From assembly GCA_964449775.1 (NCBI GenBank), contig CAYVBQ010000032.1, forward strand, positions 1 through 41,961: a stretch of DNA of 41,961 bases, given 5' to 3'. Below, one piece after another: positions 23,431-31,262 of the stretch (positions within the stretch are counted from its first letter, which is position 1; every line of letters begins with the position of its first letter). The notes under the pieces were generated by a model. It searched no databases and had not been told where the DNA came from. It saw nothing but the letters and a program-made list of their open reading frames with translations. This DNA is from Fen-1258 sp964449775. Lineage in GTDB: Bacteria > Bacteroidota > Ignavibacteria > Ignavibacteriales > Melioribacteraceae. The translations under genes were made by a program, and so were the position numbers.

Positions 23431-24462
23431 TTATGCAACTATTCTCTCAATTATCTTTGCAGCTTCTTTAATTTCTTCTATTGAAACATCCATATGAGTT
23501 ACTGCCCTTATCACACCAACTTTTCCTGTTCCAAACATTAATCCATTCTCTTTACATTTTTTCAAAAAATCTTCAACAGAAATATTTTTGGGTGTGAACA
23601 TAACAATATTCGTCTGTACCGATTCCATATCAACCGAAACATTTTGAAATTTTGAAAGATCATTCGCAAATACTTGCGCCTTTTCATGATCTTCTTTTAG
23701 GCGCGGAATGTTATTCTGCAACGCAAATAAACCGGCAGCCGCAATTACACCAACTTGACGCATTCCACCACCCCATGCTTTGCGCAAACGAAAAGCTTGC
23801 TTGATAAAATCTTTTGACCCGGCAATAATAGATCCTATTGGCGCACCTAATCCTTTAGAGAGGCAACATGAGATAGAATCAAAATTCCTTGCATATTCTG
23901 CCGGAGAAATTCCAGTAACAACAGAAGCATTCCAAATTCTAGCGCCATCCAAATGTAGATAGAGATTATATTTCTTACCTAACGCGTTTAATGCTTTTAT
24001 ATTTTCAATAGGATTGATTGTTCCGCCGGCTCGATTGTGTGTGTTCTCGATTTCAATGACTTTTGTGCGCGCCATATAATAAGCACTCTCAGGGCGGATC
24101 AACGGCTCCACCTGTTCGGGTGTAAATACACCCCTGACACCATCAACCAAACTCAATTGAAGTCCGCTTAATGCAGCAGGCGAACCGGATTCATATTGGA
24201 AAATATGAGCATCTTTTTCACAAATAACTTCATCGCCCGGCTGGGTCAATACATTCAAACAAATTTGATTGCCCATCAGCCCGCTCGGAACAAAGAGCGC
24301 TGCTTCTTTACCAAGAAGTTCAGCGGCGTAACTTTCAAGTTCGTTCGCAGTCGGGTCTTCTTTATAAACGTCATCGCCGACTTCCGCATCATACATTGCC
24401 TTGCGCATTTCCTGTGTTGGTTTTGTTAGAGTGTCGCTTCTTAAGTCAATTATTTTTTTCAT
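23431..24462 (-). CDS. ltaE: Low-specificity L-threonine aldolase
   Basis: PLP enzyme that splits L-threonine or allo-threonine into glycine and acetaldehyde. 343 residues with the family start IDLRSDTLTKPT, the region GDDVYKEDPT, the PLP-contacting HLDGARIWNA and the Schiff-base lysine in CLSKGLGAPIGS. The C-terminal domain ends normally (VTHMDVSIEEI). It overlaps the lnt frame by 4 bp (ATGA) and is the last gene of the era-to-ltaE operon; the 153-bp gap before the convergent acyltransferase has a GC-rich CCGAAGG/CCTTCGG hairpin without a T run. Confidence 0.92.
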   Translation of the reverse strand: MKKIIDLRSDTLTKPTQEMRKAMYDAEVGDDVYKEDPTANELESYAAELLGKEAALFVPSGLMGNQICLNVLTQPGDEVICEKDAHIFQYESGSPAALSGLQLSLVDGVRGVFTPEQVEPLIRPESAYYMARTKVIEIENTHNRAGGTINPIENIKALNALGKKYNLYLHLDGARIWNASVVTGISPAEYARNFDSISCCLSKGLGAPIGSIIAGSKDFIKQAFRLRKAWGGGMRQVGVIAAAGLFALQNNIPRLKEDHEKAQVFANDLSKFQNVSVDMESVQTNIVMFTPKNISVEDFLKKCKENGLMFGTGKVGVIRAVTHMDVSIEEIKEAAKIIERIVA

Positions 24463-26114
24463 GATTGCTTCTTCAGTTTAGTTGAGAATTTTTTATAGAT
24501 GAAAAACAAAATTGTTCCTATCGAAATGAAAGATGAAAAAAGCGGAAAGACCAATGGAAAGCGCGAGTAGATCGTCAATCCATCTTGAACTACGGCATCA
24601 CCAACAAGAACATCTTGCGTAAAAAGTTTTGTTGATGAGATCGTTCTTCCAAGCGGATCAATTATGCAGCTTACTCCACCATTTGCAGTGCGAACAACTG
24701 TCTTTCTATTTTCCACTGCTCGTAAAACAGAAATTTCTTTATGCTGATATGGTCCGCTTGAGTGTCCGTACCAGCTGTCATTTGTAACCACAACAATTAG
24801 ATTTGCACCGCGTTGAACAAAACCCGCAACGAATTCCGGATAAATTGATTCGATGCAAATAACTCCACCAACTTTTAGTGGAAAGTTTCTTGTTTCGATA
24901 AAATTAAATACGGTTTGATCTCTTCCGACATTCCAACTGGAGATGCCAACTTCCCATTTTATAAAATCGCCAAGAAAGGGTAATTGTTCTACAAATGGAA
25001 CGTGTTCACCGAAGGGAACAAGTTTTATCTTTCCATATTTCTGAATACTTGGTGAATTAGGAGTAAAAAGAAGAATAGAATTGTAAGATGTATATAAAAC
25101 GCCGCTCTTTGTTTCTTTCGCATCCTTGGGAGATTCATTCTTGTTGAAATAAAAATTTACATCGGGCATACCTGTCATTAAATCAATACTTCTTGAAGCC
25201 ACAAACTGATGAATGCGCGAAACTTCATAATCATAATTTCCGGAAAGTAAGTAAACGGGCAACGCCGACTCCGGCCAAATAATTAATTTCGCACCTTGAT
25301 TAACAGCTCTTTCCGAAAGACTCAAATATTGATCAAGTTGTTCATTGACGCTTCCGGCTTTCCATTTATCCCAAGGATTTAGATCCGGTTGAATTAAACC
25401 GACTTTTATTTTATTCTCTGAAATGGCGAAGTTGTTTAATCGAACTGTTCCGTAAATCATCACTATAAAAAAGATTGCTATAGCCGCAAAGGCAAATGCA
25501 TTTTTAATTTTCTTCGTCACATGAAAATCTTTTAAGGAGAGATACAGAAAAATATTTATGAAAAGAATAATGAGCGAGAGCCCGTAAACGCCAACTATAT
25601 CAGCAATCTGAATGAAAGTATTAAAGTAGGGTAAACAATTTCCCAATGTAAGCCAGGGGAAGCGTGCATCAGTAATGCTATAAAGATATTCAAAAGTAAC
25701 CCAGTAAAATGGAAATAGAAAAAGCGCAATTTTTTTACCGAATGATTTTTTTGAAAAGTGATAAAGTGTGGGTACGATCAGATAAAAGAAAGGATTGAAA
25801 AATAAAAGAGCTGCGCCGGAGATCATTAAAAATGTATCGGCTTCTTTTGTCCAGCTTCCAACCCAATACAGAGTGATTAAGTTGAAAAAGAAAAGTGTGA
25901 AATAAGTAAATCGGTTAAGCGCGGCGAGTGTTTCTCTTTTTTCCATCACAAAGAAAAAGGGAATAAAAGCAAAAAAACTTAAGAACGGTAAAGGGAAAGG
26001 TGGATATGATAAACCTAATAAAACTCCGCTCAATAATCCCAGCAGCAAATCTTTCTTTCGTTCTTTTTTCTGCTGTGGCGTTAAAGTAATTCTATATTTA
26101 TTGAATAATTTCAT
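24459..26114 (-). CDS. lnt: Apolipoprotein N-acyltransferase
   Basis: Inner-membrane enzyme that adds the third acyl chain to lipoproteins. The N-terminal half has several membrane helices (about residues 15-225). A periplasmic nitrilase-like domain follows, with IWPESALP (catalytic Glu), a Lys in GKIKLVPFGEHVPF and the catalytic Cys in GVICIESIYPEF, then a last helix near the C-terminus. The start is set at 26114 because ATGA there overlaps the stop of the upstream dedA-like gene; an earlier ATG eight codons up lies inside that gene. About 551 residues, normal for the family in Bacteroidota relatives. Confidence 0.93.
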   Translation of the reverse strand: MKLFNKYRITLTPQQKKERKKDLLLGLLSGVLLGLSYPPFPLPFLSFFAFIPFFFVMEKRETLAALNRFTYFTLFFFNLITLYWVGSWTKEADTFLMISGAALLFFNPFFYLIVPTLYHFSKKSFGKKIALFLFPFYWVTFEYLYSITDARFPWLTLGNCLPYFNTFIQIADIVGVYGLSLIILFINIFLYLSLKDFHVTKKIKNAFAFAAIAIFFIVMIYGTVRLNNFAISENKIKVGLIQPDLNPWDKWKAGSVNEQLDQYLSLSERAVNQGAKLIIWPESALPVYLLSGNYDYEVSRIHQFVASRSIDLMTGMPDVNFYFNKNESPKDAKETKSGVLYTSYNSILLFTPNSPSIQKYGKIKLVPFGEHVPFVEQLPFLGDFIKWEVGISSWNVGRDQTVFNFIETRNFPLKVGGVICIESIYPEFVAGFVQRGANLIVVVTNDSWYGHSSGPYQHKEISVLRAVENRKTVVRTANGGVSCIIDPLGRTISSTKLFTQDVLVGDAVVQDGLTIYSRFPLVFPLFSSFISIGTILFFIYKKFSTKLKKQS

Positions 26115-26719
26115 TTGTTCTTTTTCTTTTTCATCCAAAATTTAATTAGAACAAAAGTTAGAATTAAAGCGGTGAGTATTAATATGATATGTGAATATTG
26201 AGAAAGATAATAGTCAACAAGTTCCAGATTCTCGCCCAATTTGATACCAAGGAAAATCAGCAATGCATTCCAGAAAAACGAACTGACCGCCGCATATACA
26301 AAAGTACGAGCAGGTTTCAGACGATGAACACCACAGAAGAAACTTACAACCGCACGTGTTCCGGGAAGAAACCTGTTTATCAAAATTATATTGTAACCAT
26401 ACTTGTGAAAAAAAAGATCTGCCTTATTGAGAGATTCTTCCTTAATGAATTTGAATCTACCTTTGCGTAATATTTTTTCACCAAAAAATTCACCAATAAG
26501 ATACATCACAATAAAGCCAACCCCGCTGCCAATGCTTGTTATTAATAATATGGGTATAAATCCAAGAGTTGACTTTGCAATCAATGTTGCGACGAAAAGA
26601 ACTACAAAGTCACTAGGAGACGGGGGAAATATATTTTCAATGAATGCCAAGAAGAAAAGAACAAGATAAATTAGAGTAGGATCCAGTGTGCCGATATAAG
26701 AAATTATCTGATCAAGCAT
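26111..26719 (-). CDS. DedA-family membrane protein
   Basis: 202 residues, DedA/SNARE-associated (VTT) type. It has the conserved FIENIFPPSPSDFVV near residue 27, GEFFGEKI, and the motif INRFLPGTRAVVSFFCGVHRL (about 115-135), which in the family lines a re-entrant loop involved in lipid or undecaprenyl-phosphate transport. Four to five membrane segments. The start shares one base with the ispF stop (TAATG), and its end overlaps lnt. The role in lipid carrier recycling is family knowledge, not shown here. Confidence 0.9.
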   Translation of the reverse strand: MLDQIISYIGTLDPTLIYLVLFFLAFIENIFPPSPSDFVVLFVATLIAKSTLGFIPILLITSIGSGVGFIVMYLIGEFFGEKILRKGRFKFIKEESLNKADLFFHKYGYNIILINRFLPGTRAVVSFFCGVHRLKPARTFVYAAVSSFFWNALLIFLGIKLGENLELVDYYLSQYSHIILILTALILTFVLIKFWMKKKKNK

Positions 26720-27210
26720 TATTTTTCTTTTTTAATAAGGAGGACAACTGCGTGGGCGGCACATCCTTCTTCTCGACCGACATAGCCCAATCTCTCCGAA
26801 GTTGTCGCTTTAACCGAGACGTGATCAACTTTGACATCCAAAATTGTGGCAATAACTTTTCTCATTTCAGGAATGAATGTTGATATTTTAGGTTCTTCCA
26901 AAATAATTGTTGAATCAATATTCCCAATCTCGTAATGAAAATCATTCATCAAATAACGAACTTTGTCCAATAACATTTTGCTGTCCATGTCTTTGTACTT
27001 TGGATCGGTATCGGGAAAATGTTTGCCTATGTCTCCAAGTGCAAGCGCTCCAAGAATTGCATCACAAATTGCATGGAGTAGAACATCTGCATCAGAATGA
27101 CCGAGCAAGCCTTTCTCGTGAGGAATTTCAATGCCGCCAAGTATTAGTTTCCGGTTGGGTGCAAAAGCGTGGACATCAAAGCCATAACCGATTTTAATTT
27201 GTGAGTTCAA
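26719..27210 (-). CDS. ispF: 2-C-methyl-D-erythritol 2,4-cyclodiphosphate synthase
   Basis: MEP-pathway enzyme making the cyclic diphosphate precursor of isoprenoids. 163 residues with the signature GYGFDVHAF (zinc-binding D and H), LLGHSDADVLLHAICDAILGA and the C-terminal VKATTSERLGYVGREEG. It forms a trimer in known members. It overlaps acyP by 4 bp upstream and touches the dedA-like gene by one base, so it is inside the era operon. Confidence 0.96.
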   Translation of the reverse strand: MNSQIKIGYGFDVHAFAPNRKLILGGIEIPHEKGLLGHSDADVLLHAICDAILGALALGDIGKHFPDTDPKYKDMDSKMLLDKVRYLMNDFHYEIGNIDSTIILEEPKISTFIPEMRKVIATILDVKVDHVSVKATTSERLGYVGREEGCAAHAVVLLIKKEK

Positions 27211-27479
27211 TATCTAACCTCGAACCGAGTGAATTCATTTTTAGATTCGCTCCACTTGATTGAAGCGTTTTTTACATTGGCGTGCACGGGACCAATTTTA
27301 ATTTTATTGTAAAAGTCCTCAATCATAAAGCGTTCACCTTCTACAATAGTGTAAACTTCCCCGCTAAATAAATTTTTTGTGTATCCTTTCAATCCAAGTT
27401 CTTCTGCACGTCTCACAACAAAATATCTAAAACCAACACCCTGGACTAAACCATTTACTAAAATTTCAGCTCTCTTCAT
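27207..27479 (-). CDS. acyP: Acylphosphatase
   Basis: Small cytoplasmic hydrolase of acyl phosphates, 90 residues. The signature GLVQGVGFRYFV (phosphate loop with catalytic Arg) is at residues 11-22; a Tyr-Thr-Lys-Asn stretch (GYTKNLFSGEV) supplies the catalytic Asn. Full length. It overlaps the EamA transporter gene by 14 bp upstream and ispF by 4 bp downstream. Confidence 0.95.
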   Translation of the reverse strand: MKRAEILVNGLVQGVGFRYFVVRRAEELGLKGYTKNLFSGEVYTIVEGERFMIEDFYNKIKIGPVHANVKNASIKWSESKNEFTRFEVRY

Positions 27480-28440
27480 TTTTTGTTTGTATTTCTAAAT
27501 ATCCATCCTTTTGTGAGAAGAACGAGTCGAAAACTTCAGAGACAATTAAACCAAGAAAGATCATAGCGCAACCAACTAAACTAAAGTTAGTAATTTTCTC
27601 GTTGAGTATAAAGAATGCAAAGCCCGCCGCAAAGACCGGTTCGAATGAATATATGATTCCGGCTTTGGTTGGACTTACAACTTTTTGAAACTTTGTTTGA
27701 AGTGCGAAATTAACTAAAGTTGCTAGAAGTGCTGTGTATAAAATTCCGATTAGAAGATTCTTGGAAAGTGAAAATCTAAATGGTTCAATTAATGAGAAAG
27801 AGAAGACCACAGAGAAGAATAGATTTAATATTGCAACTGTAACTAATTGAAAAAAGAGCAAATTCCAGAATTCATACTTAGGAGAAATTATATCCATGAA
27901 TACGATGTGAAGTGCAAAGAATGCCGCACACATAAGTGTAAGCCAATCACCTATATTAAAATTATTTCCAAGATTATTAAAAAAGTCGGGAATAGAATTT
28001 CCTCCGCTTGATAAAAACACAATTCCAAGAAACACAAGAGCCGTTCCGATAAGTGCCCCTTTCGTTGGTATTTTTTTTTCAATTATTGTTTGAAACAACG
28101 GAATCATTACAACAAGAGAACCCGTTAGGAATCCCGATTTTGAAGCGGATGTGAATTTCAATCCGGCGGTCTGTGTTAGAAATCCAAGAAAGAGCCAACC
28201 ACCCAATAATGCACCGGGAAGAATAATTTTTTTATCAATTTTAATTTTTTTGAGATATAAAACTATAAATAAAACAACAGCAGCAATCCCAAATCTTAAT
28301 CCGACAAAAAGTAATGTTGAAATATCATCAAGCGATTCTTTAACAATAACAAACGTTCCGCCCCAAATAATTGTCATCAAAAGAAGGGCGGCTTCGCCGA
28401 TAAACTTACCGGAAGATTTTTGAGAAAGTTTATTCATCAT
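27466..28440 (-). CDS. EamA-family (DMT) transporter
   Basis: 324 residues, ten predicted helices in two repeated EamA halves: IIWGGTFVIVKESLDDIS in the first and AGIIYSFEPVFAAGFAFFILNE in the second, the usual conserved loop with EP. Probably a metabolite exporter or nucleotide-sugar or amino-acid carrier; the substrate cannot be read from sequence. The start overlaps the era stop (GATGATGAATAA), so ATG may be either of two neighbouring codons. Confidence 0.9.
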   Translation of the reverse strand: MMNKLSQKSSGKFIGEAALLLMTIIWGGTFVIVKESLDDISTLLFVGLRFGIAAVVLFIVLYLKKIKIDKKIILPGALLGGWLFLGFLTQTAGLKFTSASKSGFLTGSLVVMIPLFQTIIEKKIPTKGALIGTALVFLGIVFLSSGGNSIPDFFNNLGNNFNIGDWLTLMCAAFFALHIVFMDIISPKYEFWNLLFFQLVTVAILNLFFSVVFSFSLIEPFRFSLSKNLLIGILYTALLATLVNFALQTKFQKVVSPTKAGIIYSFEPVFAAGFAFFILNEKITNFSLVGCAMIFLGLIVSEVFDSFFSQKDGYLEIQTKNEES

Positions 28441-29338
28441 CCTTTTTATAACCGAAACTTTTTAACATGGTAGGATTTGAACGCCACTTCTCCCGAACCT
28501 TTACACGGAGCTCAAGATAAACTTCGTGTTGTAAAAATTTTTCGATTGCTTCGCGGGCTTCTTGACCTAATTTTTTTATCGCGTCCCCCTTTGCTCCAAG
28601 AATGATCGGTTTCTGAGTTTCTTTTTCTACAACAATTTCGGCACTTATATAATCTTTTGCGTTTTCGCGTTCTTTGAATTCCGCAATTATTACTTCAGTG
28701 CTATAAGGAATTTCATCACGGTACTGTTCAAAAACTTTTTCTCGAATGATCTCCGAAACAAAGAATCGTTCATTTTCATCGCTCAGTTGATCGTCTGGAT
28801 AATACTTCGGATGTTCCGGTAAAAGTTCAATAATGGATTCGGTTACTGAAGAAAGATTAAATCCCTCGGTAGCTGAAATCGGAATTATCTTTTCAAAAAT
28901 ATTCTTTTCGGAAAGGTCTTTAATTAAATTCTCCACCACATTTTGGCTTGATAAATCTATCTTGTTGATGAGTAAAATCTTTTTTGTCTGTGTTTCAGTA
29001 AAAATTTTGACAACCCGTTCATCGGTAAGCGTTTGAGTGCCGGTTGGATCTGCATTAATATCAATTATGAACAGAACAAGTTCCGAGTCTTTAACAGACT
29101 GAAAGACATAATCAAGCATTCGTTCTTGTAAAAGATATTCCGGATTTAGAATACCGGGAGTATCATGGAAAATGATCTGGTAATTTTCAGTGGAAAGAAT
29201 TCCAAGTATTTTTTTACGTGTTGTTTGCGGTTTGTTCGTAATAATGGAAAGCTTTTCGCCAATTAGAGCGTTCATCAAAGTGGATTTACCAACATTGGGC
29301 TTTCCTATTATCGAAACGAATCCGGATTTATGTAACAT
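28430..29338 (-). CDS. era: GTPase Era
   Basis: Ribosome-assembly GTPase that binds the 3' end of 16S rRNA. 302 residues: G1 GKPNVGKST, the switch region TTRKKILG, G3 DTPG, G4 NKID, then a KH domain whose GXXG-type loop is GAKGDAIKKLGQEAREAIE near residue 255. Normal length. It is the first gene of the overlapping minus-strand operon that runs to ltaE; the 29417-29520 repeat lies in the gap upstream. Confidence 0.96.
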   Translation of the reverse strand: MLHKSGFVSIIGKPNVGKSTLMNALIGEKLSIITNKPQTTRKKILGILSTENYQIIFHDTPGILNPEYLLQERMLDYVFQSVKDSELVLFIIDINADPTGTQTLTDERVVKIFTETQTKKILLINKIDLSSQNVVENLIKDLSEKNIFEKIIPISATEGFNLSSVTESIIELLPEHPKYYPDDQLSDENERFFVSEIIREKVFEQYRDEIPYSTEVIIAEFKERENAKDYISAEIVVEKETQKPIILGAKGDAIKKLGQEAREAIEKFLQHEVYLELRVKVREKWRSNPTMLKSFGYKKDDE

Positions 29339-29416
29339 GAATTTTCTTTTTTATTGTGGATGCGAAAATATCGAAAGTATGGCTGATACGCTAATTGAAG
29401 GGACCTGTATGGATTT

Positions 29417-29520
29417 GTAGAGACTCGATTTATCGAGTCTTAAAGCTCTATTTATCAAGTCTTACAGTTAGACGCAATAAATCGTGTCCTAAAGTTAGAC
29501 TCGATAAATCGAGTCTCTAC
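29417..29520. repeat. Interspersed element with perfect 23-bp inverted ends
   Basis: 29417-29439 and 29498-29520 are exact reverse complements (outer motif GTAGAGACTCG). Each arm is itself a palindrome (GACTCGAT-tt-ATCGAGTC). The 58 bp between contain two degraded versions of the same arm. It fills the gap between the anti-sigma gene and era. Confidence 0.8.
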
Positions 29521-29521
29521 T

Positions 29522-30052
29522 TTAATGCGAAATGCTGTCTATTTTTTTCGTAAAATTTTTATGAGCTTCAAATGTGAAATACGCAGTAACAAGAAGAATG
29601 AGTGAAAAAACAGATATTACCAGTATCACATTGGGATTTGCAAAAATACTTTGAAGTGAAGTTAAATTTTTACCAACTAATTCTTTAACTCTGTCAGCAT
29701 AGGGCGTAAGAGCAGATGGACCGTTCTCATTTTCGGCAGAACGAAATACGGCAGCAAGAACTACTAATATACCAACCAAAAAAAACGAAATAATAGAGAC
29801 GAAGAAATAATTAATTCTTGGTTTAACCACACTTTTTGTAGCAGCTATCGCCTTCATAACCTTATCTGTAAAATTCACAGATGTTTGTTCAACTTCCATC
29901 TTACGCAATGAATTATCAACCATACGCAATGCCTGGAGTCGCACAATTGCATCATCATCCTTTTCCAATTCATTTTGTACATTCTTGAGTTCAAAATGAT
30001 CTAATTCTCCGTCTATGTACTTATTCAAAATTTCATCTGTTATTTTGCTCAT
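29522..30052 (-). CDS. Anti-sigma factor-like membrane protein
   Basis: 176 residues. The N-terminal cytoplasmic part (ITDEILNKYIDGELDHFELKNV) resembles the helical sigma-binding domain of anti-sigma factors but lacks the zinc HxxxCxxC. Two membrane segments follow: about 85-108 (YFFVSIISFFLVGILVVLAAVF) and about 141-163. It overlaps the sigma gene by 4 bp (ATGA), the standard arrangement for an ECF sigma and its inhibitor. The inducing signal is unknown but is probably sensed at the membrane. Confidence 0.8.
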   Translation of the reverse strand: MSKITDEILNKYIDGELDHFELKNVQNELEKDDDAIVRLQALRMVDNSLRKMEVEQTSVNFTDKVMKAIAATKSVVKPRINYFFVSIISFFLVGILVVLAAVFRSAENENGPSALTPYADRVKELVGKNLTSLQSIFANPNVILVISVFSLILLVTAYFTFEAHKNFTKKIDSISH

Positions 30053-30615
30053 AACATCTCCTCTTGATAGTTATGCTTTAGAAGTAAATCTTTCAATGCA
30101 TTACGTGAGCGGTGTAATAAAACTTTTGTGTTTACCAATGATGTTCCCATAACCTGGCTGATTTCACTGAGAGACATACCATCCATATAGAATAAAATTA
30201 CAACTAATGCGCCTCGAACCGGAAGTTTATCTACCATTTTTAAAATATATTGCCTTGAATTATCGGCTGTACTATAAACTTCATTATCGTGGCTTGCAAG
30301 ATCAAATTCTCCATCTATTGAACTCATTTGCTGTTCAATCTTCCTCTTTTGGGAAGAGATAATTGATAAGCCGGTATTGTACACAATTCTATATAACCAG
30401 GTTGAAAATTGAGAATCTCTCCGAAAACCTTTCAACGAGTTATATGCTTTCAAAAAACTATCTTGAAGAGCTTCTTCTGCATCCATCTCATTCTTTAATA
30501 AACGTCTTAAAAGCGAGAATGCTCTATCTTTATATCTATTAACCAAAAGAGAGTAATCGGAAACATTTCCTCTGTTGATTGAATCGATGATTTCTATATC
30601 ACTTAAGTGTTTCAT
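30049..30615 (-). CDS. ECF-type RNA polymerase sigma factor
   Basis: Alternative sigma factor. Region 2 is NRYKDRAFSLLRRLLKNEMDAEEALQDSFLKAYNSL with STWLYRIVYN; region 4 is LPVRGALVVILFYMDGMSLSEISQVMGTS...VLLHRSRNAL. The start is set at MKHLSD (30615), because the upstream part of the frame (to 30660) runs across the predicted promoter. The transcription start predicted from that promoter falls at or next to this ATG and no ribosome site precedes it, so the mRNA may be leaderless. The sigma gene probably activates itself and the divergent DUF6249 gene. Confidence 0.92.
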   Translation of the reverse strand: MKHLSDIEIIDSINRGNVSDYSLLVNRYKDRAFSLLRRLLKNEMDAEEALQDSFLKAYNSLKGFRRDSQFSTWLYRIVYNTGLSIISSQKRKIEQQMSSIDGEFDLASHDNEVYSTADNSRQYILKMVDKLPVRGALVVILFYMDGMSLSEISQVMGTSLVNTKVLLHRSRNALKDLLLKHNYQEEML

Positions 30616-30620
30616 TACTG

Positions 30621-30652
30621 CATTAGACCTGATAATACAAAATAAGGTTACA
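30621..30652 (-). promoter_or_regulatory. ECF promoter of the sigma operon
   Basis: On the minus strand, TGTAACC (30652-30646), 17 bp, then GTCTAA (30628-30623). Box sequence and spacing match the promoter at 30769-30798 in front of the DUF6249 gene exactly, indicating autoregulation. Confidence 0.6.
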
Positions 30653-30671
30653 TCTTCCATGAAATATTTTT

Positions 30672-30702
30672 TGTAACCTATTGAACATATTTATTAGTCC
30701 AA
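30672..30702 (+). promoter_or_regulatory. Possible second ECF promoter, rightward
   Basis: TGTAACC at 30672-30678, 18 bp, then GTC at 30697-30699. One base longer than the other two. It would add a distal promoter for the DUF6249 gene; it also makes an inverted pair with the minus-strand TGTAACC at 30646-30652. Confidence 0.35.
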
Positions 30703-30768
30703 AGAAGTGAACGAAATGAATCTGTTTGCAAAATAATAGAATCAGTACAGAAGAAAAATAAAATTGAT

Positions 30769-30798
30769 TGTAACCTTTACGTGTAAGTTTCAGTCATA
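30769..30798 (+). promoter_or_regulatory. ECF promoter of the DUF6249 gene
   Basis: TGTAACC (30769-30775), 17 bp, GTCATA (30793-30798). It is followed by a normal leader and an AAAGGAG ribosome site before the ATG at 30826. Confidence 0.6.
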
Positions 30799-30825
30799 AG
30801 TATCAAATAACAAAAGGAGTATAAA

Positions 30826-31170
30826 ATGGAAGAGTTAATACCTATGGTGTTTTTCTTAGTAACCGGACTGGTAATAGTAACTTACGTCTATTTCCGTTCG
30901 AGAGAAAAGCAGATGATGATTGAGAAAGGATTATCCATTGAACAAATGATGGAACTCCTTAAAACAAAACGCGATCCTTTTATAATGCTTAAACTCGGAA
31001 TCATCATACTGTTCGTAGGACTTGGCTTAGGAATAGGATTTCTATTTGAGCAATGGACAGATCATCAGGTGCACGGAGGATGGATGGGATTCTGGATTGT
31101 TACAATGACCGGTTTAGGATTCGTTACAGCGTTTTTAGTAACAAGAAAATTGAAAAACGGTAATAACTAA
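30826..31170 (+). CDS. DUF6249 membrane protein, likely ECF-sigma target
   Basis: 114 residues: an N-terminal membrane segment (MVFFLVTGLVIVTYVYF), a cytoplasmic helix (REKQMMIEKGLSIEQMMELLKTK), then two more membrane segments with glycine-rich faces (LGIIILFVGLGLGIGFLF and GFWIVTMTGLGFVTAFLV). The layout fits DUF6249. AAAGGAG lies 7 bp before the ATG. Divergent from the sigma gene and sharing its promoter motif, it is probably part of the same envelope-stress response. Biochemical role unknown. Confidence 0.85.
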   Translation: MEELIPMVFFLVTGLVIVTYVYFRSREKQMMIEKGLSIEQMMELLKTKRDPFIMLKLGIIILFVGLGLGIGFLFEQWTDHQVHGGWMGFWIVTMTGLGFVTAFLVTRKLKNGNN

Positions 31171-31188
31171 TCTTTAACTCTGAACCAG

Positions 31189-31224
31189 GCGAAGTGTCTC
31201 AATACCCAAATTGAGATGCTTCGC
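31189..31224. repeat. Two-step inverted repeat between convergent genes
   Basis: GCGAAG-tg-TCTCAA (31189-31202) faces TTGAGA-tg-CTTCGC (31211-31224). No T run follows on either strand, so it is more likely an interspersed palindrome than an intrinsic terminator, although it separates the convergent DUF6249 and MuiA-family genes. Confidence 0.55.
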
Positions 31225-31262
31225 TTCTGCCTGTCTGCAGATCGTTCAGTGTGACAAGATCA

